In this document: positions 33,576 to 44,882 of the stretch, in pieces
Layout of the letters: each line of letters begins with the position of its first letter
How positions within the stretch are numbered: position 1 is the first letter of the stretch
NCBI GenBank assembly: GCA_013398295.1
Contig: VZSF01001204.1
Location: 1-64,000, forward strand
Source of the DNA: Chionis minor
Taxonomy: Eukaryota; Chordata; Aves; Charadriiformes; Chionididae
Length of the DNA stretch: 64,000 nt
Direction: 5' to 3'
Notes under the pieces: model-generated
Databases searched by the model: none
What the model was told of the DNA's origin: nothing
What the model saw: only the letters and a program-made list of their open reading frames with translations
Translations under genes and position numbers: made by a program

Positions 33576-36500
33576 ACTCATAGCAAGAGCTGCTACGAAG
33601 ACAGAGGCCACCAGATCAGTGAGGTTCAGGCAAGCTCAGACAACCTAGAAGATGACTGTAGTTCCTTTGATGCCAAATTTGTTGATAAGAGAATTCAGTG
33701 TAAGTGGGAGCCAAATTCTGCTGGCTGCGTATTAAAGGCAGCCTCATGACAGAACTTTCTTGTGATGTGGCTTTACTCTGTAACTGCTGATTGTCAGCCT
33801 CTATTGTAACATACAATACTTCTGCAGTAAGGCATCCATGACTTGGGGGCAAAAGAAAACGGACACTTTGTACCAGTAATGAAAGTGCCATTGATTTTGT
33901 TGAGAGTTGTTATTACAATTATAAAAAGGTCCCTTCAGACTTGCACACTGACACATGAGGCAGTAAAAATCAAAATCGCCCTCTTAACCACAAACCAGCA
34001 GTGTGCTGGAAAGGGGAGAAGAGTAGTGGGAGTCAACTAAAACAACTATGCAGTCATATTCTGAGATACTGCCAGAAGCAAAGTTTGCAGGAGCTTTCAG
34101 AAAAAGAGGGGGGGTGATGGCCTGAGATTGATGGTAGGCCCAAAATATATCAGAACAAAAGCACTAACTTATACCAGAATTTTTAACTCTGTCAATGGAA
34201 AGGAGCAGAAACAGTATTCACGGGGAGAGTTTTTAACACCACCAACAAAAACCCCTTGCCTTCAAATCAGTCTGCAATTCAACAGCCAGCAAATACAGGT
34301 GTTGAGTTCTATGATGGGGGGGAAAACTCTGTCAAGAGATCTTCGAAAAGGATGCTACGACATGCACCTTCTTAAAACCTTAAAACCATCAACAGAATAA
34401 ACGGGCATGTAGCAGGTGCCAGTTCTCACCTCACGACAGCGTATAAAGATGTGGTAAAACACACGTGGAGAGCAGGGGAAAAGGGTGGGTCTGTGTCACT
34501 TGGTCAGACTGGACTGTGCTCATGGAGAGAGTAGGCACCTGCACCCTGCTACAGCCGAGCAACTCCTCTCCACCAGCAGACGTAAAAGAAGAGCAAACCA
34601 CTTGGAGTGGTCTCTCTTCAATAGCTTGGTTTCTATTTTCTCGGACTGAAGGGTGAGCTAGCACAAATGCATCGAGTACCACTGGCATTGCAAACAAATT
34701 GGCAGAGTACTTCCTCTGTGAACATTGCTTTAAACTGAGGAGAAGCCATTCACAATTTGTAGGAATCCTCGATGCAGCAATGCAGAATTGTCCCCCAGCA
34801 ATGATTGGCCTTTTTTTTTTTCTTTTTTTTTAAGGTATGAGTGGGAAGCAAAAGGCAGATCTAGTCATAGAAGCATCAGCATTTAAACAACCCCCACTGC
34901 TCGCTTCTTTTTATTTAATTCTGAAACGCACTCAGATTTATCCCAAGGAGACAAGTCATTGCCACACTGCTGTGCAGAGCTGCTGCAGACATGTGTTGCC
35001 TACCTGGAAGTGACCACCTGAGTGCAGAGGACTGGAAAAGTTACTGCATCCCTGCTGACTTCTCTTTTTTTCCAACTGAACTTCCACTTGTGCTGTCTAG
35101 CTGCCATTTTAACCTTATTTAAACTTAACTAATATATTGGATCTTCTGCCTTAATTTCTCATTATACCATTTTCTCATAGACCTGTAAAGTGGACATCAT
35201 ATTCAATGTGATTGTTTATCTCCTTAAGCCAGTTGAGTCTACATCTTGCAGCTTCTCACAAATATCTTCACTTACGCAGCTGAAGTTCTTTGCAAGGCTA
35301 TTGTCATCTCACACCTTGAGGACTACCACTTCCTCCTTTACTCTAAAAGTGATTGTTATTGAGCCCTGTTTAATTCTACACTACTGGCTTCATCCCTAAT
35401 TAACACTATAAGGGTTTCCTGGCTTCCCACAGCATGGTGCCTCATAAGGAATATACCTTAGGGTGGAAGTAGGAAGGGTGGACCCTTACTAGCACTCCAG
35501 TCCTGAGAGATGAGTTTTGCATATTATGTTTGCATCCATCCAAGCCTGATGGAGGGGCTTGCTGCCACTGTTAGAGTGCAGGATCAGTGCTTGAGAAGAG
35601 ACTGTTACAAAGAGGATCCACAGCAGTATCAAGGACTGAAAATAATGATAAGAAAATAGGGGAGAGTTTATAAGGATGATGCATAAGATCTGGTGCTTTT
35701 GCTTCTTTCGAGATACAAAAGCTCACTGTGAGCTCAAGTGCTCACAGGTTTATGCAAGGAATATAGGCACATACTGTCCAGCACAGCTCCCTTTGCTTAC
35801 GGCCTTGGTACAGCACAAGAATGTCCACACAGAACACTAGCAGAGTTACTGCAGTTATGTAAGTATGCTGCTAAGCAAATAGCAGTATATTTTTGCATAG
35901 ACAACTCCTACAGTAATCCAATAACAAATGTTCAATCTGGAAAGAAACCCAGAGTGCGAATGCTGCTGAACACAAGAAAGTGCTGCACATATAGTTGCTT
36001 TGGCTTCTTGAAACATATAATGTTTGGCTTTAATATGGCTTTCCACGTCTGTGTCCTCGCCTGTGTAAGCTGATGTCTTACCTTTTTTAATTAAACTCTG
36101 TAGAGTAGTGTAGAACAGAGAATCGGTCAGGTGTCTGGTTGAGAAAGAAGTCCGAGGCTGGAGAGGTTGTCCACGGGCAATGCCCAGCAGGCTGCCGGCT
36201 GCAATCCTAACAGGGGTGGGACTTGCACTCACACTCATGAGTAATGAAGCTGTTACCTAGTTATGCACTGGCTGATGAGAGTTTGATATTGATAAATGCC
36301 AAGAAGCAATGTGAAGCATTAAAGGTATGTGGGGGAGAAGGAAGAAGAAGATAGACGTGGTATTTTTTATAAATCAGAGGTCAAAAGAAAAAAAAAAAAC
36401 ACCCAGCCAAAAACCCCTTGGAAAGAATGGGAAGTTTTAAACTACAGAACATGTAGTATCAAAGTGACCATAAGAGATACTGAGGACATTGCAAGCAAAC

Positions 36501-38395
36501 CGATAGCTCTTGTTTGTAGCATAAAGTTAATTACAGAATGGAGCTTCTGCCCGAAGACTGATGAAACTGTCCTGTTAGCAGAGGTACCCGTGTGCAAGTA
36601 TCCCCCTTGAACAGCTTTCTTTTCAGGGCTGCAGGGCATCCCCACATTAGGTGCACGGCAATGATGTCACTAAAGCTTTGATGACCCAATCGGAGTGAAA
36701 GCAGAGATCTCACTGCCATGGGGGAACTTGCAAGTTCAAGGCTCTGTGTAATCAAAGCTGTGCTGCAGCCAGGAGGGGAGGAAACTGGGCTCTGCTCTCA
36801 TGCTGCACTGCCAGCCAGCTAAGGACAAAGTCCTAAGCAGATGCTCTTGTGTAAGACGTCTGGGTTTTGGCAGCTTTGTATGCAAAAAATGTTTGTAGCT
36901 TGTTTCTGAGCCAAGAGATAAGATGAAGAAGAAGAAATGGAATTAACCTTTTATTAGAGAGCTAAATCATTACTAGTCCATGAGGCTGCTAAAGGGGCTT
37001 TTCTGGACTCAAAGTCTGGGTATTAATATAAGGTGGAGTACACGGCACGCTAGCTAAGCGGGATAAACTGAAGCACGAGTCAGGGTGTAAGGCTCTCAAG
37101 GGAGGTGCATGGGAGTGGCTCTTTACATGGCAGAAAAGAATGACAACATTTTGGGAGCAGATTTTTTTCATGGGAAGACATGGGAACTGAGGCTGCTCAG
37201 GGAGGACTGAATTTAGATTTGGCCAACAGGAGGAAATGTGGAGTTGGGAATAACCAGCCTTGCAAGCAGGACGGTGTTCAGACGCCACCAAGGAGCTGAG
37301 GTGAGCTGGCAGCTGCAAGGACTCTGTGTATCGGCGCTGCCCCGCAGAAGGTGCAGAAGACAGACCGGGTCTGGGACACCACACAGATCTACCCCGTCGT
37401 AAGAGGGTGTCCTAAGGTGTGCTTTGCAGAGTGCTAGCTGAGGGGGACACGGGACATTCACAACCCTTGGAAATATGCCTGTTGCACCTTCAGTTCACTG
37501 TTTCCTCCAAGTCTGGAAGATGAGCCGAAACACAGGCAAAACTCACTGAGATACATGAAGGAGTTTGGTCCCATTTCACATGCAGAGGAAGAGAGACAGT
37601 TAGCTTTGCCTTCAGATACTTGGGCTGTTTCTGGAGAGGTAACTTCTCTCTTTTGCACTAGCACTGGTGGAAATGTCAGCGTGGCTGAGGGAACACCTAT
37701 GTGGCAGCACAAGTGCTGCCGCTGTGTTAACCAGGCTGGTCATCTCAGCTGGAAAACCTGCAGCTGTAACTATGAGACCAAGCAGCATATGAATAACAAG
37801 CATTAATGGACTGGTTTACACTGTGCATGCGTATGCATGTGTTTGTGTGGGTGGTGAATGCATACAAGATGTTCCTACAGATTCCTGTAGAACGGAAATT
37901 TGAAAGTGGAATTGAAAGTGGTGAAATTACTGTGTGCTGCATGGAAATTAATAGAAATGTCGTGCGACCAGATGGTTTTTCCGTAAGTCATTGCTATAGA
38001 CTGGTAGTGGCCTCACTGTATTAGTAAGATTATGTTTGCTGGTAAATGTCCATACCAAACTGATGATGCATTAAGGAGCAGTGTTTTTAATCAATAAATG
38101 TTTGTCTGTCTATCATGTTGATTTTATACTCCTCAGCGTATTCGCTTTCGTAGTGGAAAGATCTTAAGATGAATGAGCTCCAGCATCAAAAGAAGATGTC
38201 AGAAGAATCTTTAGAGGTTAGGATCTTTTATGTGGATTTGGAGGTTTTAGACACTTTTTGAATTTAGGAGTTAAAAGGGAACAGCTTTGACTGATGATGC
38301 AATGCAATGTTGGGATTGCAGGAGAAGAAGATCCCAGCAGAAAGCCAGCACACAGATGTGTTGGATGATACTGCATTCCACACACTAGAAGTCAC
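33576..38395. other. Intergenic, no gene recognised
   Basis: No recognisable exon. It contains a T-rich tract (34811-34831) and an A-rich run (36388-36399). Overlapping open frames on both strands near 36.9-37.8 kb lack domains. The frame at 35738-36073 is unremarkable. Confidence 0.55.
34811..34831 (+). repeat. T-rich homopolymer tract
   Basis: Eleven T, one C, then nine T residues. Simple repeat with no retroposed body recognised. Confidence 0.85.
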
Positions 38396-38437
38396 GATCT
38401 CCTCACTGAGCCATCAGATCTCCTCACTGAGCCATCA
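38396..38437 (+). repeat. Perfect 21-bp tandem duplication
   Basis: A 21-base unit beginning GATCTCCTCACTGAG occurs twice back to back with no mismatch (38396-38416, 38417-38437). The absence of differences suggests a recent duplication. Confidence 0.95.
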
Positions 38438-38805
38438 GCAGCATCACTTTGGCCTTCCTTACATTTGAAAACACTCAGACACACTGGAAGAAATTCTAGT
38501 CACTGCAAATGAATTTAGCCTACTGCTAAAAAGCCAGAAGGTGCCTTGCAAAACTCTCTCACTTTTATAGTAAGTGATAGTACCAATGTTCTTTACCTGG
38601 AATCATAATCCTCCAAATGGCAGTAAGCTAAGAAAAGAATAGAGTCTGGTCCATTTAAGTAAGTATTTTTCTTTGCTTGTTTGTTCTAATGGGGTAAGGG
38701 AATTATTTTGCAACTTAACAGTTACAGATATTTTCCTGACTGTCTTGTTCTCTTTTACACTCTGGTAAGAGAGCCCACAAAAGACTCTCCAGCCCTAACA
38801 CTTAA

Positions 38806-39745
38806 GAGTCACAGAAACACAGACTAAGCCAGGCTGAAAGGCATCCCTGAGGACATCCGACCAGACTACCTGCTTATAGCAAGGCTAACTTCAAAACTAG
38901 GTGAGGTTGCTCAAGGCCTTGACCAGCTGAGTTTTGAAAATCTCCCAGGACCGGGATTCCACAGTCTCTCTGGGTACCTGTTCCAGATGCATAATCACTT
39001 TCAGGGTGAAATTTTCTTTCCTTATATCCAGTCAGAGTTTGCCTTTCTGCAAAACGTGCCCATTGCTTCTTGTACCTTTCCTGGTGCCTCTCTGAGAAGG
39101 ATCTGTCTCTCTCTCCTCTCTACGCAGTGGAAGATGGTAATTAGCTTTCCCCTTCCCCTTCTCTTTTGAGGCTAAAGAAACCTTGTTGTCTCAGTATCTA
39201 CTCCCATGTCATGTGCCCCTAATCGTCCTTGTGGGCTTCTTCTGGACTCTCTCATGTAAGCTGGACACAGTTCTCCAAACGCACCCTCATAAATACCAAA
39301 TTGAGGGAATTGTCCTGCTGGCAAGCTTCTTTTTAAGAAAGATTCTCCTTCTTGCCTTTCTTGGAGATGGGTGTGACATTTGCCTTTCTTCTTGACATTG
39401 GGGACCTCATGCAATTACCATAATCTTTCAAATATGATACTGCGTAGCCTTGCAATGACATCAGCCAGCTCCCTCCATAACCCTTGGATCCATGCCATCC
39501 CATGCCAAGGACTTGTACAGGTCTCCATGCTTATGCTGATGCATTTGTTTACGCAGTCTCTGACTTAATCTTCCCCTACCATTAGCAATATTTGTCTTCT
39601 TCATACTCTGCCACAGGACATGCGGCTCCGGGAGGCTGAAGGCAGACAGACAGTGAAGACTGAAGAAGAAAATGAGATCTTCAGTCTTCTCTGGCTCCCC
39701 TAATTACCAGGTCTCCTCCCCTATTAGACATTGTTCCTAGCTGGC
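38806..39745 (-). mobile_element. CR1 LINE copy C, internally deleted
   Basis: Minus-strand CR1. From the left: a diverged 3' end ('GAGTCACAGAAACACAGAC', about 38806), then antisense of the ORF2 C-terminal coding part up to about 39345. Adjacent is antisense of a block far upstream in ORF2: sense words ANVTPISKKGKK (about 39350-39395), then the block for the 'LADVIA' region (about 39440-39475), then the acidic linker before it (to about 39745). The palm with the catalytic aspartates between the two parts is missing. Several stops break the frame. Either one internally deleted copy or two fragments side by side. Confidence 0.85.
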
Positions 39746-42380
39746 AATACTTTCTCCAGGGGAGGTTTGGGTGCCCAAGTTCTGCAATAAATTTTCACTT
39801 CTGAAAATCTGGACTGTTACTGGCATAATTTAAATAAAAAAGTTTTGTGAGAGGAAAGAAAGCAAGAGGCTGTTAACGTGAATGTTTGCAGAAAAAGAGA
39901 GAGCTATGAACCCAAGACAGTCTCTTGCTCAGCTGTTACCAGTCAGATTATTCCTCACATAACGGCAAATATTTCCCATCTTTTAAAATTCAGTTCATTA
40001 AAAAAATCATCATACAGGGGAAAAAGCCCACAAACCCAAGAACTCGTAATTAATTTCCCAGACTGTAGCTCAACACAAAAAGAAAACACAGATGTTTCAT
40101 AACACAGCTGTAGAATGAGCTTTTCCAGGTCTGTGAATTTGGCACCCTCCTGCCTCTTTGGGACCCAATTTAATGTCTCAGGGCAGATGGCCCCACTCTG
40201 GATGTAGCCCTGAACGTGCTGCTGCAGTAGGGATCAGAAAGTAAGCACAAGCTCCATCAGCACATGATCTTAGGAATCAATGGAGACTGAACCTGAGATA
40301 ATTTGTGCCACCGCTTTCAATGTTTAGGTTATCCCACGAAATTTTAAGCCATTTGCAACTACATAAGCAACAGACAATGACTTCACAGCCCTGAGCAGAC
40401 TATCCAGATTAGAAACACATTAGACACTACGGAATTCATAGGGTTTGTCACCAGTTTAAGCCATTTGTAGAATATGTGTGGTAGAGAATGGGTGTAGCTT
40501 TTGCTGAACCCTTCGTGCAGTAGCTGGAATTGTAATCCAGTTGCCTGAGGGATGCGGTGACTCTTGTTGGTACAGCTGTAAATTATGACTTGCCTCGAGT
40601 GGGGAGAGGGCAGGAAGGCTACTATTGTCCAACAGGCTGTTCCTGAGGCAAAATTCCTTGACCATCCCTGCAAACAATGGTGAGAACAGTGCTGTTACCA
40701 TATATTCCTCGCTGGAGGCAGGTGTACCTAGTCACAGTGTGGCTGCCTGGCACAGGGCTGCTGCCTATGCGCAGTCAGTGACTAGACTGAGAATCTCACT
40801 GCTTTACAAAGCATTATTTTCCAAATCTCTGCCATTCCACAACTGCATCATGTAACTTCCTTCACCTCCCTGTTCCTACAGCCGATTCCTTCTGGTTGCA
40901 AAGCGGGCAGTCCCCCTTCCCACCTTTCCCAAATCACATACAGAATCAAACAAACGTCAAATTCACCTGCATTTAAACACCCATTTTCATAGCTAAAAAG
41001 ACTAGAATTCTATGTCTAAAAAAACCCCAAACCTGTGCAGAGGGGACAAATTATATATATTGTGTTGGAATGAATTCTCTGCAATCTGATCCTGCAAAGT
41101 AATCAGGACTATCAGTTCCCATTGCCACCAGTGAGAATGAACGATCACCAGTGTTTCATGGGTTCAGCAATACTTCCTTACAGCACCGAAGTACCAACAG
41201 GATTACTTGTCAGACCACAGAACAAAGATTTGCTCTGTGAAGAATTCAGATGAACAGAGAAACTCTGGGTATCAGGCAGCTCCCCTGTTCTGTAGTCACT
41301 ACAGTTTATGCAGGGAAGCACAGCTTTCTCCCTTTGGGACCAGGGAAATGGATCAGTCTTCTCTTTTTGATGTGCTTTATCCAGATTTGTTTGGCACACC
41401 AGCAAGTGGACACTTATTGATTTCTGAGTTTACAGTTCCGTCATAATAGGGTCAGATTTTTCACAAGGGCTTACTTTGCCTCAAGGGACAGAAGGGGACA
41501 GGAAAAAAACACGACATTTAAAAGAATTAGACATTGCTTTTCTGCTAATAGAGTGCACAATGAAAGCATGTTTGATTTGCCTTTAGAAACAGATGAATAA
41601 AAAAAAAAAATCTGAATCAAGCAGAAAAGAATGGGATTTGCTGGTAGCGCATAAACAGAATTTTTCACCTCCAGAAATACCTAGCAAGCTATCTGAAGTA
41701 GATATTATAATTATAAGCACTATGTCGGTGCCCAGAGAGTTAGAAGAAAGGAGTCATACTGTCTGTCACTGGATAATTAACCTTCCATTACCAGCCAAGA
41801 GGGTAGGATGAGATAAGCTGTGTATATGGTAGGTGGGAGGAGCGGAGCAGAGCAAAGAGGATCAGAGATGAGTGAAGGCAAGAAGCTAACCAGTATGCCA
41901 ACATGAAAAATAAGGGTCCAGTAAAAAGAAATGCTTCAGCTCACTGCCTCCTATTTCCCTATGGCAAGAGACACAACATCAGAAAATAGAATCTACTCAC
42001 CTCCCTCAGCTCTACTTAACCTTCTTTAGCCGTGTTCATGCTCCAGACCTCTTTATTTCCTAGCAAAATCTTGCCATTGTCACCAAGGAAATGGGCACTT
42101 ATGATAGCTTTCATTTTACTTACAGGGTAATAGAAGCCAAAGATGTACATGTATTCAGCTATAGCAATCTTCCTCTAGGACTTGTCAAAGCATTAAGTCA
42201 TCTGACAGTTGTTTGATTCAATAGAATTTAGATATGAAAGGACTTCTGAAATATCCACTGAACACTTACCTGCCTTTTTAGGCACATGTATACCTTTAAA
42301 AATGAGACACAAGTGACTCATTTCTAAAAGCATTACAGAAACTTAAGGCTATGCCTTATGGTAGGTCTCCAGGAAGAAAG
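39746..42380. other. Intergenic, no gene recognised
   Basis: No recognisable exon or retroelement body. It contains a 12-base A run (about 41599-41610). Open frames on both strands near 40.4-40.9 and 41.2-41.8 kb have no domain. Confidence 0.55.
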
Positions 42381-42435
42381 GTCATGGGAGTTAGGCTTTA
42401 AGTATCCTTAGGTATCTGGGTCTTTGCAAACCCTT
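42381..42435. repeat. Possible fragment of an old amniote repeat
   Basis: 'TCATGGGAGTTAGGCTTTAA' followed by 'CTTAGGTATCTGGGTCTTTG' matches the word order (ATGGGAGTTAGG ... CCTAAAT ... GGATCTGGG) I associate with ancient repeats abundant in turtles. Compare the GTTAGGTGC words at about 15.72 kb. It is short, so the call is weak. Confidence 0.35.
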
Positions 42436-42639
42436 TCTGGGTCCTGACCTTCAGCTTGCCTGGTAGGTCAAGCTGGTTGCTCAGCAAGAAACCTGAGCTT
42501 GACTCTTCATAGATGGAATGGAAAAATGTCTGGCTGGTGTAAGATGACCACGTAACATCCTCAACTCAGGGCCCCTGCTTTGTCTAGAGAACATCTGTGC
42601 CAGCTCCGACATGAAGTGTGCTACCTTCTCAAACTGCTT

Positions 42640-43391
42640 AGGGTCCTGCACCTGGGGAGGAATAACCCCATGCAGCAGTACAGGTTGGGGGCTGACCTGC
42701 TGGAAACAGCTCTGCAGAGAGCGACCTGGGAGGCCTGGTGGACAACAGGATGACCATGAGCCAGCAACGGGCCCTTGTGGCCAAGAAGGCCAGTGGCATC
42801 CTGGGGTGCATCAAGAAGGGTGTGGCAAGCAGGTCATCCTCCCCCTCTACTCTGCCCTGGTGAGACCACTACTCAGGTGCTGTGTCCAGTTCTGGGCTCC
42901 CCAGTTTAAGAAGGACAGGGAACAGCTGGAGAGGGTGCAGCAAAGGGCCACAAAGATGATTAGGGGGCTGGAACATCTTTCTTATGAGGAAAGGCTGAGG
43001 GAGTTGGGTCTTTTTAGTCTGCAGAAGAGAAGACTGAGGGGGAAACTCATCAATGTCTACAAATACTTAAAGGGAGGGTGTCAGGAGGAGGGGGCCAGTC
43101 TTTTTTCAGTGTTGCCCAGTGACAGGACAAGGGGCAATGGGTACAAACTCGAATATAGGAAGTTCCATCTCAACATGAGGAGGAACTTCTTTACTTTAAG
43201 GGTGGCAGAGCACTGGAATAGGCTGCCCAGCGAGGTGGTGGAGTCTCTGACACTGGAGACATTTAAAACCCACCTGGACGCCAACCTGTGCAACCTGCTG
43301 TAGGTGGACCTGCTCTGGCAGGGGGGTTGGACCAGATGATCTCCAGAGGTCCCTTCCAACCTTTAACATTCTGTGATTCTGTGATTCTGTA
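42640..43391 (+). mobile_element. CR1 LINE copy D, 5'-truncated
   Basis: Plus-strand CR1 holding the last part of ORF2 and the complete 3' end. The first block (GTCCTGCACCTGGGGAGGAA, about 42642) corresponds to VLHLGRN in the usual protein frame. The 3' tail has the 'GGGTTGGACCAGATGATCTC' and 'AGGTCCCTTCCAACC' blocks and ends with about three ATTCTGTG octamers (43368-43390). It is closely similar to copy E in the shared 3' part. The 5' end is truncated. Confidence 0.95.
42644..43303 (+). pseudogene. CR1 ORF2 C-terminal remnant (copy D)
   Basis: C-terminal part of the LINE reverse-transcriptase protein, downstream of the catalytic palm. From about 42836 it is read without interruption ([42 protein letters not shown], ending NLCNLL and TAG at 43301-43303). 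Upstream of 42836 the CR1 protein is in another frame: compared with copy A (552-561), ten bases are missing at 42835/42836 next to an AGGTC. Position 42611 opens a longer frame only by reading the first part out of register. It is non-functional. Confidence 0.85.
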
Positions 43392-44704
43392 TATTAAGTG
43401 GAGGACCAAATGTCATTACAAGGCCCAGTTTAGAAACAGGAGATGCTATACGCAAGAGGGCTGATTCATTTTGTCTGGCTAACTCTGTGGACCAAGGAGG
43501 GAGGCCTTTCACAAAGACTCCCTTGGCTTGGCCTCCCTCCACCTTGGCCAGTGTCTTCAGTTTCCCGGGTCTGCTTCATAACAATAAATTCAGGGTCAAT
43601 AAAATAACTCTTGTGCGTTCAATATATTAATCTTGTTGAAAGCACAGATGTCCATTTCTTCAATGTAATAATAATAATAGCTTGTCTTCCTTAGAGACTG
43701 GAGTGGTGTGAATAAAAGAGCTCTGCTAGACAGCAAAGTATGCCAAATGGGCATATTTTACTAGATGAGAAAAACAGCTTGTCACTTCTAATTGTTCAAA
43801 TTATGTGTGATTCAGTTCTTCCTGCAGTTATTTTTAAAATGTTGTTAAGAGGGTATAATGTGCAGCTAAGAATAAAAAGGGTGTGAAATTGTTAGCTCCC
43901 CTGGTAGGTAGGTGGTGATAATGAACATTTCATAAAGTTCTTGTTAACAGACAAATCTCTGCAGTGCTCAGGAAGTCTCTCATAGTGTTAACAGTCTCTC
44001 ACTAAAGTAATGGTTCTTAAGGAATACACACTGGTTTTGATCTGCTGCTTTTCTTTTTCCTGCTTCTCTTCTTAATTGTGACTTATAGAAGTGAGCTAAA
44101 ATCAGAGTGTGGGGTCCGAACTCCAGGATAGCAAGTGTTATGTTGGTGTCCCAAAATGGCACCCAGACCTGCTGATTGGGACCTCAGTGCACGATCTGCA
44201 GCTGGCTCATGAGTCGCGTTGCGTGTTCGGCACCGCAGCCATCTCTCGCCACGGGAAGAGCTGCAGCAGACACTTCTCTGCTTGCGTGGCAAACCTCGTA
44301 ACAGGTCTCACTGTCACAGAAGGCTCACAAGTCCTGCATCTGGGAACTATTGGCTTCGACCTTCTCTGACCTGCTAACTACTCTTGTCCTTATATGAGTA
44401 TTTAAAAGGGCTGCTAAAGTAGCTAGATTTCTCTGGAATATCAGAGGAACTCAGCTCACACTGGTAACGAAGACGTTGGGCAAGATTATTTCTGTTATTG
44501 AACCACTACAGGTGACAGCCAGATCTCAGCCCTACACCTCTGCCTAGTGTGGCAGGGCCTGGAGACCAGCGGTCTCTGAAACAGACAGCCATGCCAGCAG
44601 AAGTCTCTCGTGCTGGTGCAGTTTTAGCAGCAGAGCTGTGCTTCACCAGTAGGGCTTGGCTTGTCCCTCTGACTTCACCTGCTGCTGTTTCGCCAGGCCA
44701 TACA
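43392..44704. other. Intergenic gap between two CR1 copies, with a CpG-dense patch
   Basis: AT-rich on the left. About 44207-44262 carries seven CpGs in some 55 bases (TCGCGTTGCGTGTTCGGC and following) inside a plus-strand open frame (44109-44369, 86 codons) without a recognised domain. No LTR ends were seen around it. Confidence 0.45.
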
Positions 44705-44882
44705 ATTTCTGGAACAGGCTGCCCAGAGAGGTGGTGGAGTCTCCAACTCCGGAGACATTCAAAACCCTCCCGGACACCAACCTGTGCAACCTGCTGTAGG
44801 TGAACCTGATGAAGCAAGGGGGGTTGGACCAGATGATCTCCAAAGGTCCCTTCCAACCCCTCCCATTCTATGATTCTGTGAT
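44705..44882 (+). mobile_element. CR1 LINE copy E, 3'-end fragment
   Basis: Short plus-strand CR1 3' terminus. It begins inside the coding end ('TGGAACAGGCTGCCCAGAGA', protein NRLPREVV), passes the end of ORF2 ('CAACCTGTGCAACCTGCTGT' and TAG) and ends with ATTCTATG ATTCTGTG. It shares the CR1 subfamily features of copy D, 1.3 kb upstream, but it is a separate insertion because it repeats the same 3' segment. Confidence 0.93.

Noticed and set aside
39380..39568. Plus-strand frame containing LAMTSASSLH, a sequence often seen in predicted bird proteins
   Set aside because: It is the antisense of the CR1 ORF2 'LADVIA' region (copy C), a common source of spurious predictions.
43081..43359. 92-codon minus-strand frame
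   Set aside because: Antisense shadow of the CR1 copy D coding end.
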